A DNA stretch of 64,000 bases from Mageeibacillus sp. GTDB taxonomy: Bacteria; Bacillota; Clostridia; Saccharofermentanales; Saccharofermentanaceae. The notes beneath the pieces were generated by a model that saw only the letters and a program-made list of their open reading frames with translations, made no database searches and was not told where the DNA came from. A program made the translations under genes and the position numbers. Positions 33,648 to 41,841 of this stretch are shown piece by piece. How positions within the stretch are numbered: position 1 is the stretch's first letter; every line of letters starts with the position of its first letter. Location: contig JAKVLB010000005.1 of NCBI GenBank assembly GCA_022484595.1, positions 62,001-126,000 on the forward strand, given 5' to 3'.

Positions 33648-34333
33648 GAAGATCTGAGATTAACAGGGCGCTGAGGCGCATGGAAGATTTTATTAACGGG
33701 CTTAGTGTGTCATTGCCGCCGTTTTGCGGCTTCACTCCGGAAGAGTGGAAGAGCAGGGGTCATGAGTTCGATGAGATAAGAGACAATATGTTGGGGTGGG
33801 ATATAACGGATTACGGTCTGGGCAATTTTGCAAAGGTCGGGTTCTCGCTGATAACTCTTCGCAACGGAAATACACATATGAGCGACAGATACGGCAAGCC
33901 CTACGCGGAGAAGCTTCTTTTTCTTGAGGAAGGTCAGTATTCACCGAATCATTTTCACTGGTACAAGATGGAGGACATCATCAATCGCGGAGGCGGAAAC
34001 CTTCTCATAAGAGTTTATAATTCACTGCCGGACGAGGAAGTTGACAGAGTTACGGATGTTACTGTCCATACGGACGGATGTGTGCGCACGGTCAAGGCGG
34101 GAACGCAGATAAGACTTACGCCGGGTGAGAGTATATCAATCCAGCAGAGGATGTATCACGATTTTGAAGTTGAGCCCGGAACCGGGGCAATTCTTATAGG
34201 CGAGGTATCCCAGTGCAATGATGATAATACAGACAACCGTTTCAATCCGCCGGTAGGAAGATTCCCGGCAATCGAAGAAGACGAGCAGCCGTACAGATTG
34301 TTGTGCAACGAATACCCGAAGGCCGGTTCTTAA
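33644..34333 (+). CDS. D-lyxose ketol-isomerase
   Basis: A 229-residue cupin-type isomerase converting D-lyxose and D-xylulose, or D-mannose and D-fructose. Metal ligands are clear: NHFHWYKMEDI (two His and the Glu) and MYHDFEV (His). It is the usual length for the family. ATG 33644 overlaps the MATE stop and has AGGAGG just upstream. It probably ends the hydE-MATE-isomerase transcript; I see no good terminator in the 115 nt after it. Confidence 0.9.
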   Translation: MRRSEINRALRRMEDFINGLSVSLPPFCGFTPEEWKSRGHEFDEIRDNMLGWDITDYGLGNFAKVGFSLITLRNGNTHMSDRYGKPYAEKLLFLEEGQYSPNHFHWYKMEDIINRGGGNLLIRVYNSLPDEEVDRVTDVTVHTDGCVRTVKAGTQIRLTPGESISIQQRMYHDFEVEPGTGAILIGEVSQCNDDNTDNRFNPPVGRFPAIEEDEQPYRLLCNEYPKAGS

Positions 34334-34448
34334 GTATAAACCGGGCTGATGAGCAAAAGTAATCCTGTTGTAACAGTATTGGATGTTGAATTGTAAAACA
34401 AATCCCTTCATAGTTTAGTTGTAGTAAATTATGAGGAGTGTGCCGGCA

Positions 34449-36050
34449 TTGAATAATCTCAAGACAAGATTCAAAGAATGGTTTATGCGTTTCTGTGAGC
34501 TGAATGAGCATCAGGCGCAGCTGAGTCTGCTGCTTGCAGGCTGTCTCATTGTCGTTATGTTCGGTTCGGTCTGCGCGGTTAATGCTAACTCAAATGCCGC
34601 GGCACTGAGCAATGCAGCTTCTGAATCTGATATCGGAGCCTCAATCAGTCTCGAATCGATTGCAGCCGGCAGTAATCCCGGTATAACGCAGACGACCCAG
34701 GCGGAGAAAGCCGTTACAGCTGCCGAATCAACCGTAATTTCAGCTGCGTCAAAGCGTGGCGAGCTCGCGGGGGATACTGTTGTGTCAGGTCTTGCTTCAC
34801 TTAGTGATGATGAACTTGTTGAGGAGATCAGATCCGGGAATGCCGGAGTAATTGCCAGAGAACAGATTACGACAAACGTGGCGAATGATTCTAATGTTAC
34901 GCACACAGCCGCAGTAGCGCAGGAGCCGGCCGCTGCGTCTGAGACAGCGGGTTCGGAGACGACAGGACAGGCGGCACAGCTCAATTATGAGCTTGGAATA
35001 GATGTTTCAAAGTACAACGGTGATATAGACTGGTCTATGGTAAAGGCCGCGGGATATTCTTTTGCGATAATCAGATGCGGCGGAAGAGGTTACGGTTCGT
35101 CCGGAGGACTTTATACTGATACGCGTTTTGCCCAGAATATCCAGGGGGCTAAGGCTGCGGGTCTCAAAGTCGGAGTGTACTTCTTTTCGCAGGCCACGAC
35201 AGCTTATGAGGCACTTGAAGAGGCTTCGCTCACGCTGTCGCAGATAAGCGGCTACAGCCTTGATTATCCGGTTGTAATGGATTGGGAGACAAATACCGGC
35301 TACAGAACGTGGACATTGGGAAGCGCGGATTTCGCAAATGTCATTACGGCATTTTGCAGCACGATTGCGCAGAACGGTTATACGCCGATGGTTTATCTGA
35401 ACACATCTGACATTACGAGCCGTCTCGGCAGCTACAGCAGTCAGATACTGAGCAGTTATAAGCTCTGGTACGCTCTTCCGTATTCAAATTATGAGGACGG
35501 CTCAATGTATCAGCCCGGCAGCGCGACTCCGCAGAAGGGCTTCTCATACTCCGTGTGGCAGTATTCATGGTGGGGAACTGTTCCGGGCATAAGCTATCCG
35601 GTCGATCTCAATGTGTCATACCTTGGAAGCACATCTCTGGCAGACGCGAAAATCAATCTTACAAATACTTCGTACAACACAACTGCCGGAACGGTCATAT
35701 CGCCGCTGGACGGTGTCAGCGCACAGAATTCACTTGGAAAGAGCGATACATCAGGCATAACCTGCACTATTACCGACAGTGCGGGAACGCAGCTTACAGC
35801 GGACGCGGCGGCACTGCTGCCCGGCGTGTACACAGTAACCTACACATATCAGGACACATATAAAGGCACGATAACCGCGACAGCTGCATGGACTGTAGCG
35901 GCAGCTGCGGCGGAAGCAACGACGGCATCAACGTCGGCATCAACGTCGGCATCAACGTCGGCGTCAGCAGAAACGACTTCTTCCGCGAGTTCTGCAGCCA
36001 CAACCCAGGTATCTCAGACGACCGTTTCGGAGACTTCATCTTCAGTGTGA
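34449..36050 (+). CDS. Secreted GH25 lysozyme-like muramidase
   Basis: About 533 residues. A membrane anchor or uncleaved signal (LSLLLAGCLIVVMFGSV) near residue 25 is followed by a Ser/Ala/Thr-rich linker, then the GH25 domain (about 180-400) with GIDVSKYNGDIDW, FAIIRCGG and the catalytic VMDWE. A small beta-sandwich-like domain and a TSAS-repeat tail close it. It should cut the N-acetylmuramyl bond of peptidoglycan. TTG 34449 is chosen because GAGGAG (34433-34438) stands before it; an ATG at 34431 lies upstream of that site and lacks its own. Confidence 0.9.
   Translation: MNNLKTRFKEWFMRFCELNEHQAQLSLLLAGCLIVVMFGSVCAVNANSNAAALSNAASESDIGASISLESIAAGSNPGITQTTQAEKAVTAAESTVISAASKRGELAGDTVVSGLASLSDDELVEEIRSGNAGVIAREQITTNVANDSNVTHTAAVAQEPAAASETAGSETTGQAAQLNYELGIDVSKYNGDIDWSMVKAAGYSFAIIRCGGRGYGSSGGLYTDTRFAQNIQGAKAAGLKVGVYFFSQATTAYEALEEASLTLSQISGYSLDYPVVMDWETNTGYRTWTLGSADFANVITAFCSTIAQNGYTPMVYLNTSDITSRLGSYSSQILSSYKLWYALPYSNYEDGSMYQPGSATPQKGFSYSVWQYSWWGTVPGISYPVDLNVSYLGSTSLADAKINLTNTSYNTTAGTVISPLDGVSAQNSLGKSDTSGITCTITDSAGTQLTADAAALLPGVYTVTYTYQDTYKGTITATAAWTVAAAAAEATTASTSASTSASTSASAETTSSASSAATTQVSQTTVSETSSSV
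35919..35966 (+). repeat. 12-bp tandem repeat in the GH25 tail
   Basis: Four in-frame copies of ACGTCGGCATCA (first and last with one change), coding TSAS repeats. Such a repeat can change copy number by slippage without a frameshift. Confidence 0.9.
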
Positions 36051-36095
36051 TTTTCACGAAATGAGGAATATAATGAGAAAAAGCGGTCGGAGGAC

Positions 36096-37217
36096 ATGGT
36101 GTTGAGAGATGATACCTTACAGAGTGTTGCGGTGCGTAAGCTTGAGGCCGAAGTAAGAATGAGTCTTGCAAGAGCTCTTTTGGTAATGACGGTTCTCTGT
36201 CTGTTTCTTGAAGTCAGCGTTGGTTTTGTCATTTATTACTCAGGAGAGATGAACCAGGGCGTCATGTCTTATGCGCTGCTTAGAGTGATTCTGCCGACAT
36301 CCATCAACATTATTCTGTGCTTTATGGCGCATGTATCCGCGCGAACCCCGAACTATTCGGACAAAACCAAAAACAGGTTCGCGTCGCTTGCCATTATTAT
36401 TTTTGCGGGTCAGCTCAGTATTGTTCACAGCTACTATGTGCCTATATGGGGAGTGTCGCTGTTTGCGCTTATGTTCTGCAGTCTCTTCCATGACCCGGTT
36501 ATTCACAAGATTGAAGGTGCTGTCTGCCTTGCCTTTATCGCGGCAGCGGCTTTGCAGCATAATCTCGAATATCCGGAACAGTTCAACTACACGGTTGAAT
36601 GTCTTATCGTCACGGAGGTGACCGGAATCGGTATATGCTATCTTGCTTTTCTGCTGGAGAAACACAGCCGCAAGGAGTTTCTCATCAATATGGAGATAAC
36701 CGCGGGTGCCAGCAAATACAAGACAGGATATGAGGTTGACGCACTTACCGGTGTATACAGCAGGGCATTTCTTACCGAGTCGGCGCAGATAATTCTTGAG
36801 AATGCGAGCGAGTTGGCGTCTGTAGGTGTGGCGATGCTTGATATTGATGATTTCAAGCAGGTCAACGATAACTTCGGCCACGATAACGGAGACATTGTGC
36901 TTAGGCAGTTCGGCGAGCTGCTCAACCTGTACAGTGAAAAGAATATAGTTTGCGGAAGATTCGGGGGAGAAGAATTTGTAATCGTTTTCGCTCACGGTGA
37001 AGAGAAACTTAACATAGCGGCCCTGGAAGAGATTCGCACTATGTTCGAGACTATGACATTTGCGTTTATGAGTGGTAACATCACAGTAAGCGGCGGATAT
37101 AAACTCGTTGAAGAGCCGCTGCTCTTTGATGACGCAGTTAAGCTTGCGGATGAAGCTATGTACGATTCGAAGCGCGGCGGAAAGAATAAAATAACAGTTA
37201 ACGGAGGCGTTACATGA
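36096..37217 (+). CDS. Membrane diguanylate cyclase (GGDEF protein)
   Basis: A 373-residue protein with about six N-terminal membrane helices (to residue 195) and a C-terminal GGDEF domain: DALTGVYSRAFL, MLDIDDFKQVNDNFGHDNGD, and the active-site GGEEF around residue 290, giving c-di-GMP from GTP. The catalytic motif is intact. I see no RxxD inhibitory site before it. The helices may sense a signal, but no known sensor domain is recognised. ATGA overlap with the next gene. Confidence 0.93.
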   Translation: MVLRDDTLQSVAVRKLEAEVRMSLARALLVMTVLCLFLEVSVGFVIYYSGEMNQGVMSYALLRVILPTSINIILCFMAHVSARTPNYSDKTKNRFASLAIIIFAGQLSIVHSYYVPIWGVSLFALMFCSLFHDPVIHKIEGAVCLAFIAAAALQHNLEYPEQFNYTVECLIVTEVTGIGICYLAFLLEKHSRKEFLINMEITAGASKYKTGYEVDALTGVYSRAFLTESAQIILENASELASVGVAMLDIDDFKQVNDNFGHDNGDIVLRQFGELLNLYSEKNIVCGRFGGEEFVIVFAHGEEKLNIAALEEIRTMFETMTFAFMSGNITVSGGYKLVEEPLLFDDAVKLADEAMYDSKRGGKNKITVNGGVT

Positions 37218-37819
37218 ACGATTACACCGGTTCCTACAAGGCGAGAATAGCCATGGTAGATGTTTGTATGCTGATACTCGGAGTGGGATTTCTTATCTGG
37301 CAGGACAGAATGATGGCGACCATAATCATGATTGCCGGAATACTTGTTGCCGTTGCGGGTGTTATTCTCATTGTTAATTTTCTGATTGACAAAGAAAAGA
37401 CCGCATTCGACTGGACAATAATGGTATTCGGCGTGCTAGTGCTCGCAGGAGGACTTCTTCTCGCTGTTTTCTCCGGTGCCATCGTTAACATCGCAGTATA
37501 TCTGTTCGCATCACTCCTTGCCATATATGGTCTTGTTGATATTATTACCTCGATAACCGTTACAAGACATGTCGGAGGACAGTGGTGGATATCGATGATA
37601 TTCGGAATAGCGGCGCTTGTTTTCGGCGTTGTAATTTTTGCTCTTAAACTTAACGGTACGGATACCGTTGCGGTTCTTATAGGAATTACCTTTATCGTGG
37701 CTTCTCTCGGCGGCATCATAAATGCCCTGCAGACTTATTTCGGACGCAGACGTCTTGTAAAGATGTTCGGCTCAAATCCGCCGCCGCAGCACGGACAGGT
37801 TCCGCCTTCAAAGAACTGA
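37214..37819 (+). CDS. DUF308 (HdeD-like) membrane protein
   Basis: A 201-residue protein with six hydrophobic helices in three similar pairs, each with GIAALVFG-like glycine-rich repeats typical of DUF308/HdeD proteins. HdeD is linked to acid resistance in E. coli, but the molecular role is unknown. It is translationally coupled (ATGA) to the diguanylate cyclase gene. The C-terminus is a short basic, Pro-rich tail. Confidence 0.85.
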   Translation: MNDYTGSYKARIAMVDVCMLILGVGFLIWQDRMMATIIMIAGILVAVAGVILIVNFLIDKEKTAFDWTIMVFGVLVLAGGLLLAVFSGAIVNIAVYLFASLLAIYGLVDIITSITVTRHVGGQWWISMIFGIAALVFGVVIFALKLNGTDTVAVLIGITFIVASLGGIINALQTYFGRRRLVKMFGSNPPPQHGQVPPSKN

Positions 37820-37953
37820 AGCCGCCGCTGCAAGCCGTAAGGTCTTGATTAAATACATAAATCAGAGGCTGTCATTTCTACGGAGCATATACAAATTTTG
37901 TAACTGATTATCCCGAACCTTTACGATATAATGTCGTGAGGGGGCAACTGAAT

Positions 37954-39438
37954 ATGTTTAAAATTGGTTTTGACAACGACAGGTATGTTGAGCTTCAAAG
38001 CGAGAAGATCCGTGAACGTGTGGATCAGTTCGGCGGCAAGCTCTATTTGGAATTCGGCGGCAAGCTGTTTGATGATTATCATGCATCAAGAGTTTTGCCG
38101 GGCTTTGAACCGGACAGCAAGATCCGTATGCTCAAGGCGCTGGCCGACGACGCGGAGATAGTTATTGCTATCAATGCCGATGCGATTGAAAAGAACAAGC
38201 GCCGCGGCGATATCGGAATCACATACGATCAGGAAGTATTAAGGCTTATTGACGCTTTTACGGAATTCGGACTGTATGTGGGAAGTGTTGTAATCACGCA
38301 GTTCGCGGGGCAGCCCCTCGCGGAGAAATTCGAATCGCGTCTGCGCGGTCTCGGCGTAAAATCATACCGTCACTATCCGATAGAAGGATACCCTTCGAAT
38401 ATTCCTTATATAGTCAGCGAAGACGGTTACGGCAAGAATGATTATATCGAGACAACAAGAAGTCTCGTCGTTGTCACGGCGCCGGGTCCGGGATCAGGGA
38501 AAATGGCAACCTGTCTGTCACAGCTTTATCACGAGAACAAGCGCGGCACCAAGGCCGGCTATGCCAAGTTCGAGACTTTTCCGATCTGGAGCATTCCGCT
38601 TCAGCATCCTGTAAATGTCGCGTATGAGGCGGCGACCGCAGATCTTGCGGATGTCAATATGATAGATCCGTTCCATCTTGAAGCGTATGGCAAGACAACC
38701 GTAAATTACAACCGCGATGTGGAAGTGTTCCCTGTTGTGAATGCGATTTTCGAAAAGATATTCGGTCAGTCGCCCTACAAGTCACCGACGGACATGGGAG
38801 TAAACATGGCGGGATTCGCAATTGTTGACGATGAGATCTGCCGTGATGCTTCACGCCAGGAGATTATCAGACGTTACTATGATGCCCGTTCGCAGGTCCG
38901 CAAGGGAGATTCTGACGGAAGCGATGTTACGAAGATTGAGCTTCTGATGAAGAAGAGCGGCATAGATATTTCTGACCGGCATGTTATAGGAGCTGCGCTT
39001 GTCCGCGCAGAATCTACAGGAGGCCCGGCAGTTGCTCTTGAGCTTCCGTCGGGTCAGATTGTGACAGGAAAGACAACCGACCTTTTCGGACCTGCTTCGG
39101 CAGCGCTTCTCAATGCCCTTAAGGTTCTTGCGGGAATTTCCCACGATATTCCGCTTATATCTCCAAACGTTATCGAGCCGATACAGGACATGAAGGTCAA
39201 TCACATGGGCAACCATAATCCTCGCCTGCATACAGACGAAGTTCTGATAGCGCTTGCAATGAGTGCGGCGACTAACCCTGTCGCTGAGCTTGCCATGCAG
39301 CAGCTCGGCAACCTTGTCCACAGTGATGCCCATTCAACCACGCTCATGTCGACCGTGGATCTCAATATGTTCCGCAAGCTCGGAATCAACCTGACATGCG
39401 AGCCTGTGTATGAGACCAAGAAGCTGTATCACAGATAA
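37954..39438 (+). CDS. DUF1846 family protein
   Basis: A 494-residue cytoplasmic protein of a family common in Firmicutes, of solved fold but undefined function. I recognise it from the MFKIGFDNDRYVELQSEKI start, APGPGSGKMATCLSQLYHE (a P-loop-like segment near residue 180) and GNHNPRLHTDEVLIALAMSAA. The P-loop-like sequence suggests nucleotide binding. Start ATG 37954 follows GAGGGGG. A TATAAT at 37927-37932 may be its -10. It is monocistronic, with a strong terminator after it. Confidence 0.85.
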   Translation: MFKIGFDNDRYVELQSEKIRERVDQFGGKLYLEFGGKLFDDYHASRVLPGFEPDSKIRMLKALADDAEIVIAINADAIEKNKRRGDIGITYDQEVLRLIDAFTEFGLYVGSVVITQFAGQPLAEKFESRLRGLGVKSYRHYPIEGYPSNIPYIVSEDGYGKNDYIETTRSLVVVTAPGPGSGKMATCLSQLYHENKRGTKAGYAKFETFPIWSIPLQHPVNVAYEAATADLADVNMIDPFHLEAYGKTTVNYNRDVEVFPVVNAIFEKIFGQSPYKSPTDMGVNMAGFAIVDDEICRDASRQEIIRRYYDARSQVRKGDSDGSDVTKIELLMKKSGIDISDRHVIGAALVRAESTGGPAVALELPSGQIVTGKTTDLFGPASAALLNALKVLAGISHDIPLISPNVIEPIQDMKVNHMGNHNPRLHTDEVLIALAMSAATNPVAELAMQQLGNLVHSDAHSTTLMSTVDLNMFRKLGINLTCEPVYETKKLYHR

Positions 39439-39480
39439 TACCGAGAGCGGATCCCGGAGTTACAGATATAATTGAAGATA

Positions 39481-39515
39481 CCCCCTGTGAGAGATTTTCA
39501 CAGGGGGTTTTATTT
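39481..39515 (+). terminator. Intrinsic terminator of the DUF1846 gene
   Basis: Perfect stem CCCCCTGTGA / TCACAGGGGG with a short loop and a TTTTATTTT tail. Confidence 0.93.
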
Positions 39516-39531
39516 TGACACTGACAGGGTG

Positions 39532-39560
39532 TTGACAAGAGAGGAGAATCGTTAGATAAT
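39532..39560 (+). promoter_or_regulatory. Sigma-A promoter of the ctsR operon
   Basis: TTGACA (39532-39537), 17-nt spacer, GATAAT (39555-39560). The CtsR operator covers the expected start site just downstream. Confidence 0.9.
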
Positions 39561-39565
39561 CTGAT

Positions 39566-39588
39566 TGTCAAAGAAAGTCAAAGTCAAA
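39566..39588 (+). promoter_or_regulatory. CtsR operator
   Basis: TGTCAAAGAAAGTCAAA matches the CtsR heptad repeat consensus RGTCAAANANRGTCAAA in all but the first base, with a third GTCAAA directly after. It sits at the transcription start, so CtsR should repress its own operon. Confidence 0.93.
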
Positions 39589-39652
39589 GTCGAAAACGGA
39601 GAACAGACTTCGGACCGGCGCAAGAATCAGATGAAGAAGGGAGGCAATTCGG

Positions 39653-40114
39653 ATGGCAAGATTAGTAGATGTAATTGAAGCAATGATCAAGGATATGCTT
39701 GATGAGAATGACGGTCAGGCAACTATAAACCGGAGCATGCTGGCAGAGCAGGCGAACTGTGTGCCATCACAGATAACATATGTGTTAAGCACAAGATTTT
39801 CGAGCGGCAACGGATATGTTGTCGAGAGCCGAAGGGGCGGAGGCGGTCAGATCACCATAACCCGTGCAAGACCGGTTGGCCCCGAGGACTATCTGAAGCT
39901 GATAGTTCAGGAGGCCGGACCTGACCTGACGCAGCAGCAGGCGAAGACGCTGATTGAGAATGCGGTGGCGTTCGGTGCCATGAGTCCCAAGGAAGGTACG
40001 GCAATTATGGCAGCTGTTTCCGACAGGTCGCTCGCGAGAATTGATTCGGACATAAGATCGGTAGTGAGAGCGGATATCTTTAAGAATGCGCTGCTCGGAC
40101 TGATGATTGGTTAA
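39653..40114 (+). CDS. ctsR: Transcriptional repressor CtsR
   Basis: A 153-residue class III heat-shock repressor. The N-terminal winged helix-turn-helix (SMLAEQANCVPSQITYVL) is followed by the heat-sensing glycine loop RRGGGGQI, then the C-terminal dimerisation domain. Start ATG 39653 follows GGGAGG. It is the first gene of the ctsR-mcsA-mcsB-clpC operon, and its operator is in front of it. Confidence 0.97.
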   Translation: MARLVDVIEAMIKDMLDENDGQATINRSMLAEQANCVPSQITYVLSTRFSSGNGYVVESRRGGGGQITITRARPVGPEDYLKLIVQEAGPDLTQQQAKTLIENAVAFGAMSPKEGTAIMAAVSDRSLARIDSDIRSVVRADIFKNALLGLMIG

Positions 40115-40127
40115 AGGAGGATTGCAT

Positions 40128-40802
40128 ATGTATAGATGTAAAAGATGCGGAGCTGAACTGACGAACAAGATCATCAAGATCAACGGCGTCATGTACTGCG
40201 AGAATTGCGCGCGTGCGATGGGGTATGACAGATTCCTGGATAATCCTGCCGAACTGATGGGTTCGGCGTTCTCTCCGATGGATGAGCTGGCGGCCAACTT
40301 TATGAAGCTGGCGGATCTTGATTTCGGCAGCAGCACGGTTACGTGCCCGAAGTGCTGCATGAAGCTGCGGGATTATGAGAATAAAGGAATGCTTGGATGC
40401 ATCGAGTGTTATAACGCTTTCAATGATTACGTTGTCAAGGAGATGTTCAGGCAACAGGGCGAGAGTGAGTATGCCGGAAGAATGCCGGGCAAATTTGTTG
40501 CGTCTGAAGATATAGAGAAAGCAATGCTCACTGATGGCAAAGAAAATAAAGGTGAAGAGAATAAGGCGCCCGCTTCAGACTCAAAGTCCGCTTCGGCAGT
40601 AAAGAATGCTGACGGAACTCCGGCGGCAGATACCGCGAATACGGAGCAGGACAATAAACTTGCAAAGCTTGAGAAGGCTGATATCGGAATGCTCTCTGAT
40701 GCTGAACTTGAGGATGGAATAAGACTTGCGACTGCAAGTGAGAAATATCAGCTTGCGATTAAGTTCAGAGACGAGCTTAAGGGCAGAAAGGCCGGTGAGT
40801 GA
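40128..40802 (+). CDS. mcsA: McsA, zinc-binding activator with UVR domain
   Basis: A 224-residue adaptor. Four zinc-binding cysteine pairs occur (CKRC, CENC, CPKC, CIEC), then a long Ala/Ser/Glu-rich linker (about 125-175), then a C-terminal UVR-type helical hairpin (EKYQLAIKFRDEL). In Bacillus McsA binds and activates the arginine kinase McsB. Start ATG 40128 is behind AGGAGG, 13 nt after ctsR. The linker is longer than in Bacillus. Confidence 0.92.
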   Translation: MYRCKRCGAELTNKIIKINGVMYCENCARAMGYDRFLDNPAELMGSAFSPMDELAANFMKLADLDFGSSTVTCPKCCMKLRDYENKGMLGCIECYNAFNDYVVKEMFRQQGESEYAGRMPGKFVASEDIEKAMLTDGKENKGEENKAPASDSKSASAVKNADGTPAADTANTEQDNKLAKLEKADIGMLSDAELEDGIRLATASEKYQLAIKFRDELKGRKAGE

Positions 40803-40804
40803 TT

Positions 40805-41839
40805 ATGAGTATGTGGTATGAGAAGAGCGGAGAAGACATGGACGTGGTAATCGCCACCAAGGTCAGTGTCGTGCGTAACGTCAAGGGTTTTAACTTCAGC
40901 CCTAAGATAAGTACAGCCGAGAGCGACAGTCTTCTTGATATGGTGTCCGCGGTGATAGACAAGAACAAACTTATGAATCACTGGTCGGTCAGACAGGCAA
41001 AGGAGAACAAGGAAGAAGCAAATCTTCTTACTCCGGAGACTCAGATTTTCGAGAACGGAATGAACGCGATAACGCAGCCGGATCACAAGGGGATCTATTA
41101 TAACGCGGATGCCTCGCTGAGTGTTCTCATAGGAGACCGTGAGCACATTACAATACGGTCGATGTCTGCGGGACATGACAAGTGCACTTATGCAAGGGCA
41201 GAGCAGCTTGCGTCTGAACTTGAGGGAAAGCTTGACATGGCGTTCTCCGAGAAATACGGCTTCCTCACGTCTGACGTGAGGCTGACGGGAACCGGTCTTA
41301 AAATCAGCTATGTGGTCGCAATTCCGGCTACAGTGAACAACAACGGCGGACTGGCGGCACTGAGGCAGAGAGTCGCACAGTATTACTGGGAGATAAGACC
41401 GTTTGCCGAACAGGGAGAGCTTGCGGATTCCAACATCTACGTGGTGACCAATGTCAGTACACTCGGCGTCGCGGAGGAGGATGTTGAGAGCCGCGGCGAG
41501 ATGCTTATCGGCGATATCATTAAATTCGAGCGTAAGCTCCGTGAGGAACTCGCGAAGAAAAAGAAGCCGCAGATGGCTGACTTGTGCGGCAGGTCTTACG
41601 GTCTGTTAAGATACAGCGGGAGCATGAGCCGCAAGGAGGCGGTTGACGCGCTCAACTGGATCAGAATATATAAGGACTTTGATGATTCAGGTGACTTCAA
41701 ACTCTCATGGGAGGCAATAAATAAGCTGACGCAGATGATGTGCTGGGAGCCGCAGCAGAACGGGCTTAAGCTCAGACCTGATAATCTGGCGGCAGTGAGA
41801 TCAAGGAAGATCAAAGAGATTCTGAAGGGAGATGACTGA
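40805..41839 (+). CDS. mcsB: McsB-like guanido kinase homologue, probably catalytically impaired
   Basis: A 344-residue protein in the mcsB place, recognisable by LTS..TGTGLK, CGRSYGLLRYSGSMS and LRPDN. Compared by eye with Bacillus McsB, the ATP-binding SSRIRLARN reads ATKVSVVRN, NEEDHIRIQ reads GDREHITIR, the cysteine in LTSCPTN is Asp, and the allosteric RDxxRA element is missing. If the alignment holds, phosphoarginine formation and sensing are lost and the protein may be a pseudokinase that still binds McsA or ClpC. It starts 2 nt after mcsA and ends 2 nt before clpC. Confidence 0.85.
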   Translation: MSMWYEKSGEDMDVVIATKVSVVRNVKGFNFSPKISTAESDSLLDMVSAVIDKNKLMNHWSVRQAKENKEEANLLTPETQIFENGMNAITQPDHKGIYYNADASLSVLIGDREHITIRSMSAGHDKCTYARAEQLASELEGKLDMAFSEKYGFLTSDVRLTGTGLKISYVVAIPATVNNNGGLAALRQRVAQYYWEIRPFAEQGELADSNIYVVTNVSTLGVAEEDVESRGEMLIGDIIKFERKLREELAKKKKPQMADLCGRSYGLLRYSGSMSRKEAVDALNWIRIYKDFDDSGDFKLSWEAINKLTQMMCWEPQQNGLKLRPDNLAAVRSRKIKEILKGDD

Positions 41840-41841
41840 TT

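Noticed and set aside
35919-35966. Short CRISPR-like repeat
   Set aside because: Contiguous 12-bp units in frame within a gene, no spacers, no cas genes.
34449-36050. GH25 enzyme as a prophage endolysin
   Set aside because: No phage genes, holin or att-like repeats nearby; it has a membrane anchor and surface-type linker.
37857-37873. ATAAATCAGA plus CTG before the DUF1846 gene, like the start of the two nif/hyp leaders
   Set aside because: Only the first 10 bases agree, the rest of the motif (GACGGC, CGGAA) and the hairpins are missing; taken as chance.
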